From NCBI GenBank assembly GCA_000018565.1, contig CP000875.1, positions 3,735,199 through 3,799,198 of the forward strand: DNA of 64,000 nucleotides, in the 5' to 3' direction. The DNA comes from Herpetosiphon aurantiacus DSM 785 (lineage in GTDB: Bacteria > Chloroflexota > Chloroflexia > Chloroflexales > Herpetosiphonaceae). The stretch's first letter is position 1. Each line of letters opens with the position of its first letter. The notes beneath the pieces are model-generated. The model made no database searches and had not been told where the DNA came from. It was given only the letters and a program-made list of their open reading frames with translations. This document shows, piece after piece, positions 62,511-64,000 of this stretch. Made by a program: the position numbers and the translations under genes.

Positions 62511-64000
62511 ATGCGACGGATTGTGATCCTGCTGGGCTTGATTTTGAGCCTGATTCTCATCCCCTCGAATTCGCCCTCAACCAGTGCCGCCGAGCCTTCG
62601 CGTCCGGTTTTTGCCTACTACTATGGCTGGTGGGGCAGCCAAACTTGGTATCTCGACAAGATTCGCGACCGCCCGCTGGAACTCTACGAGAGCGACCGCG
62701 ATAGCACCATGCTCAACCATATTCGCCAAGCCAAAAATGCTGGCATCGATGGTTTTATCTGTACATGGCGCTATACCTGTGCCCGCTTGTTGCAACTGGC
62801 TGAGCAAGAAGGCAATTTCAACGTGGTTTTCAGCGTTGATCCGGTAGCTGATGGCACGCTCAACTCAACTCAGGCAATTGTCGATAATATGCGCGAAATG
62901 GCTGGCCTCGCCAGCAGCAATGCCTATTGGCGCTGGGATGGCAAGCCAGTTTTCGTGTTTTGGAATGATACAATTTTGCCTGGTGGCCGTGGTTCGCTCA
63001 GCGATTGGACCGATCTGCGCAGTCGGGTTGATCCCAATCGCAATCAATTTTGGCTCGGGGGCGGGGTAAACTTCAGTCTGCTCGATGTGTTCGATGCGAT
63101 TCACTTTTTCGATATTACCTGGGAACGCAAGCAAGGCGATGCGATGATTTCGTATAGCCGCAATTTGCGCGAATATAACAGCAGCCGCAATAGTAACAAA
63201 CCATTTGTCGCGACTGTTATGCCTGGTTATGATGATTTGCTCTATCGCAACGGCCACTTCCGCGACCGCGAAAACGGCAACTACTATCGCGCTGGCTGGG
63301 ATACGGCGATCAATTATCAGCCCAAGGCGATCATTTTAACGAGTTGGAATGAATGGTATGAAGGCAGCCAGCTTGAGCCAAGCCAAGCATATGGCAACCT
63401 CTACCTCGATATTTCACGCGAAAAAATTAGTGCCTTCAAAAATAATGTGCCGCCAATTCCCGATGGCTTTGCCGATACCAACTTTGAAAAAACCTGGCAA
63501 CGCACTGATAAGCCCGTCCAAGATGGCCGCACCAGCCGCTCATGGGTTTGGGGGCCAGCAATCGCCAAAGGCCAGTACGAGCCATATGGTGGCAGCACGC
63601 GGCTCGTCCAATATTTCGATAAATCACGTATGGAAGTCAATAATCCCAATGGCGACCGCAACCAGCCATGGTTCGTTACCAACGGATTATTGGTGGTCGA
63701 GATGATTCGCGGCCAAGTCCAAATTGGCGATAGCTCGTTTGAGCAACGTATCCCTGCTGATGAAGCTTTGGGCGGCGATCCACGGGCAATTAACGATGTT
63801 GCGCCTGGCTATAGCTCACTGCGCAATGTATTGGCCAGCCAGCCCGATAAAACTGGCCAAACTATCAGCACCCAACTCAAGCGCGATGCGACGACCAGTG
63901 GTATTACTGCGCCAAGTGTTGTCACCAACGCCCATTATGTCAGCCAAACCCAGCATAATATTCCCGATGTCTTCTGGAATTTTATGAACCAAACGGGCAC
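62511..64000 (+). CDS. Secreted GH99-like glycoside hydrolase, C-terminus beyond the window
   Basis: At least 496 residues, open at the window edge. Signal peptide MRRIVILLGLILSLILIP; AGGAG lies before the ATG. The mature start RPVFAYYYGWWGS and the signature TSWNEWYEGSQLEPS (277-291) match GH99-type endo-alpha-mannosidases and related enzymes; the Glu residues E281, E284 and E289 sit where this family has catalytic and substrate-binding acids. The barrel ends near residue 310; the following 180 residues are beta-rich and may be a carbohydrate-binding part. The natural substrate may be a mannan or another alpha-linked glycan. Confidence 0.82.
   Translation, partial: MRRIVILLGLILSLILIPSNSPSTSAAEPSRPVFAYYYGWWGSQTWYLDKIRDRPLELYESDRDSTMLNHIRQAKNAGIDGFICTWRYTCARLLQLAEQEGNFNVVFSVDPVADGTLNSTQAIVDNMREMAGLASSNAYWRWDGKPVFVFWNDTILPGGRGSLSDWTDLRSRVDPNRNQFWLGGGVNFSLLDVFDAIHFFDITWERKQGDAMISYSRNLREYNSSRNSNKPFVATVMPGYDDLLYRNGHFRDRENGNYYRAGWDTAINYQPKAIILTSWNEWYEGSQLEPSQAYGNLYLDISREKISAFKNNVPPIPDGFADTNFEKTWQRTDKPVQDGRTSRSWVWGPAIAKGQYEPYGGSTRLVQYFDKSRMEVNNPNGDRNQPWFVTNGLLVVEMIRGQVQIGDSSFEQRIPADEALGGDPRAINDVAPGYSSLRNVLASQPDKTGQTISTQLKRDATTSGITAPSVVTNAHYVSQTQHNIPDVFWNFMNQTG

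Overview
The window looks like a chromosomal segment of a Chloroflexota bacterium close to Herpetosiphon (inference from gene content and style; no rRNA is present to prove it). Supporting traits are Ser/Thr kinases with one membrane segment and long Pro/Thr-rich outer tails, an FHA plus OmpR-type regulator, Thr/Pro-rich lipoproteins, a bacterial dynamin, a T-box in front of ileS, tandem terpene synthases, and the Pnkp/Hen1 RNA-repair genes. Coding density is high. Most gaps are short and hold dispersed repeats. I saw no tRNA, rRNA, CRISPR array, transposase or prophage gene.

Layout. 1-7537 (all minus): an incomplete Ser/Thr kinase, a DEDD exonuclease-like protein, trpE, an Rrf2 regulator, a TPR/zinc-knuckle protein, selA and a second Ser/Thr kinase. 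A divergent FHA/winged-helix regulator (7690-8346) faces this kinase across a palindrome. 8.7-19 kb: dynamin GTPase, alpha-amylase lipoprotein, DUF952 protein, ileS with its T-box leader, aroQ, a DedA protein and two small unknowns. 19-30 kb: a duplicated CPBP membrane protease, a DUF4388-like protein, an unknown, two coupled cell-surface genes and a large secreted multidomain protein. 30-36 kb: trmD, then a three-gene overlapping RNA-repair cassette hen1 / nucleotidyltransferase / pnkp. 36-39 kb: a membrane STAS protein overlapping two tandem class I terpene synthases. 39.6-44 kb: pabBC fusion and trpC (divergent), then ettA. 44-54 kb: small membrane protein, ArsR/dehydrogenase pair with matching operators, DUF1858/DUF2249 protein, lon, a single-domain response regulator, an RlmI-like methyltransferase and mutL. 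54.6-62 kb: a DMT transporter, then livK-livH-livM-livG-livF-cupin with a promoter at one end and a terminator at the other. 62.5 kb to the end: an incomplete secreted GH99-like enzyme.

How genes work together. Chorismate is supplied by the shikimate route (aroQ) and spent by trpE (tryptophan) and pabBC (folate); trpC is next to pabBC, 38 kb from trpE. The liv genes import branched-chain amino acids, while ileS is controlled by tRNA-Ile charging through the T-box. The RNA-repair cassette encodes 5' kinase, phosphatase, ligase, 3'-end 2'-O-methylation and an added nucleotidyltransferase.

The most unusual large-scale signal is in the gaps. Nearly every long spacer carries degenerate tandem repeats, mostly with a 7-nt period and several distinct word families, often as facing inverted copies. 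One such array has become the end of the trmD reading frame. A second group comprises GC-rich hairpin elements, one with perfect 17-bp terminal inverted repeats.
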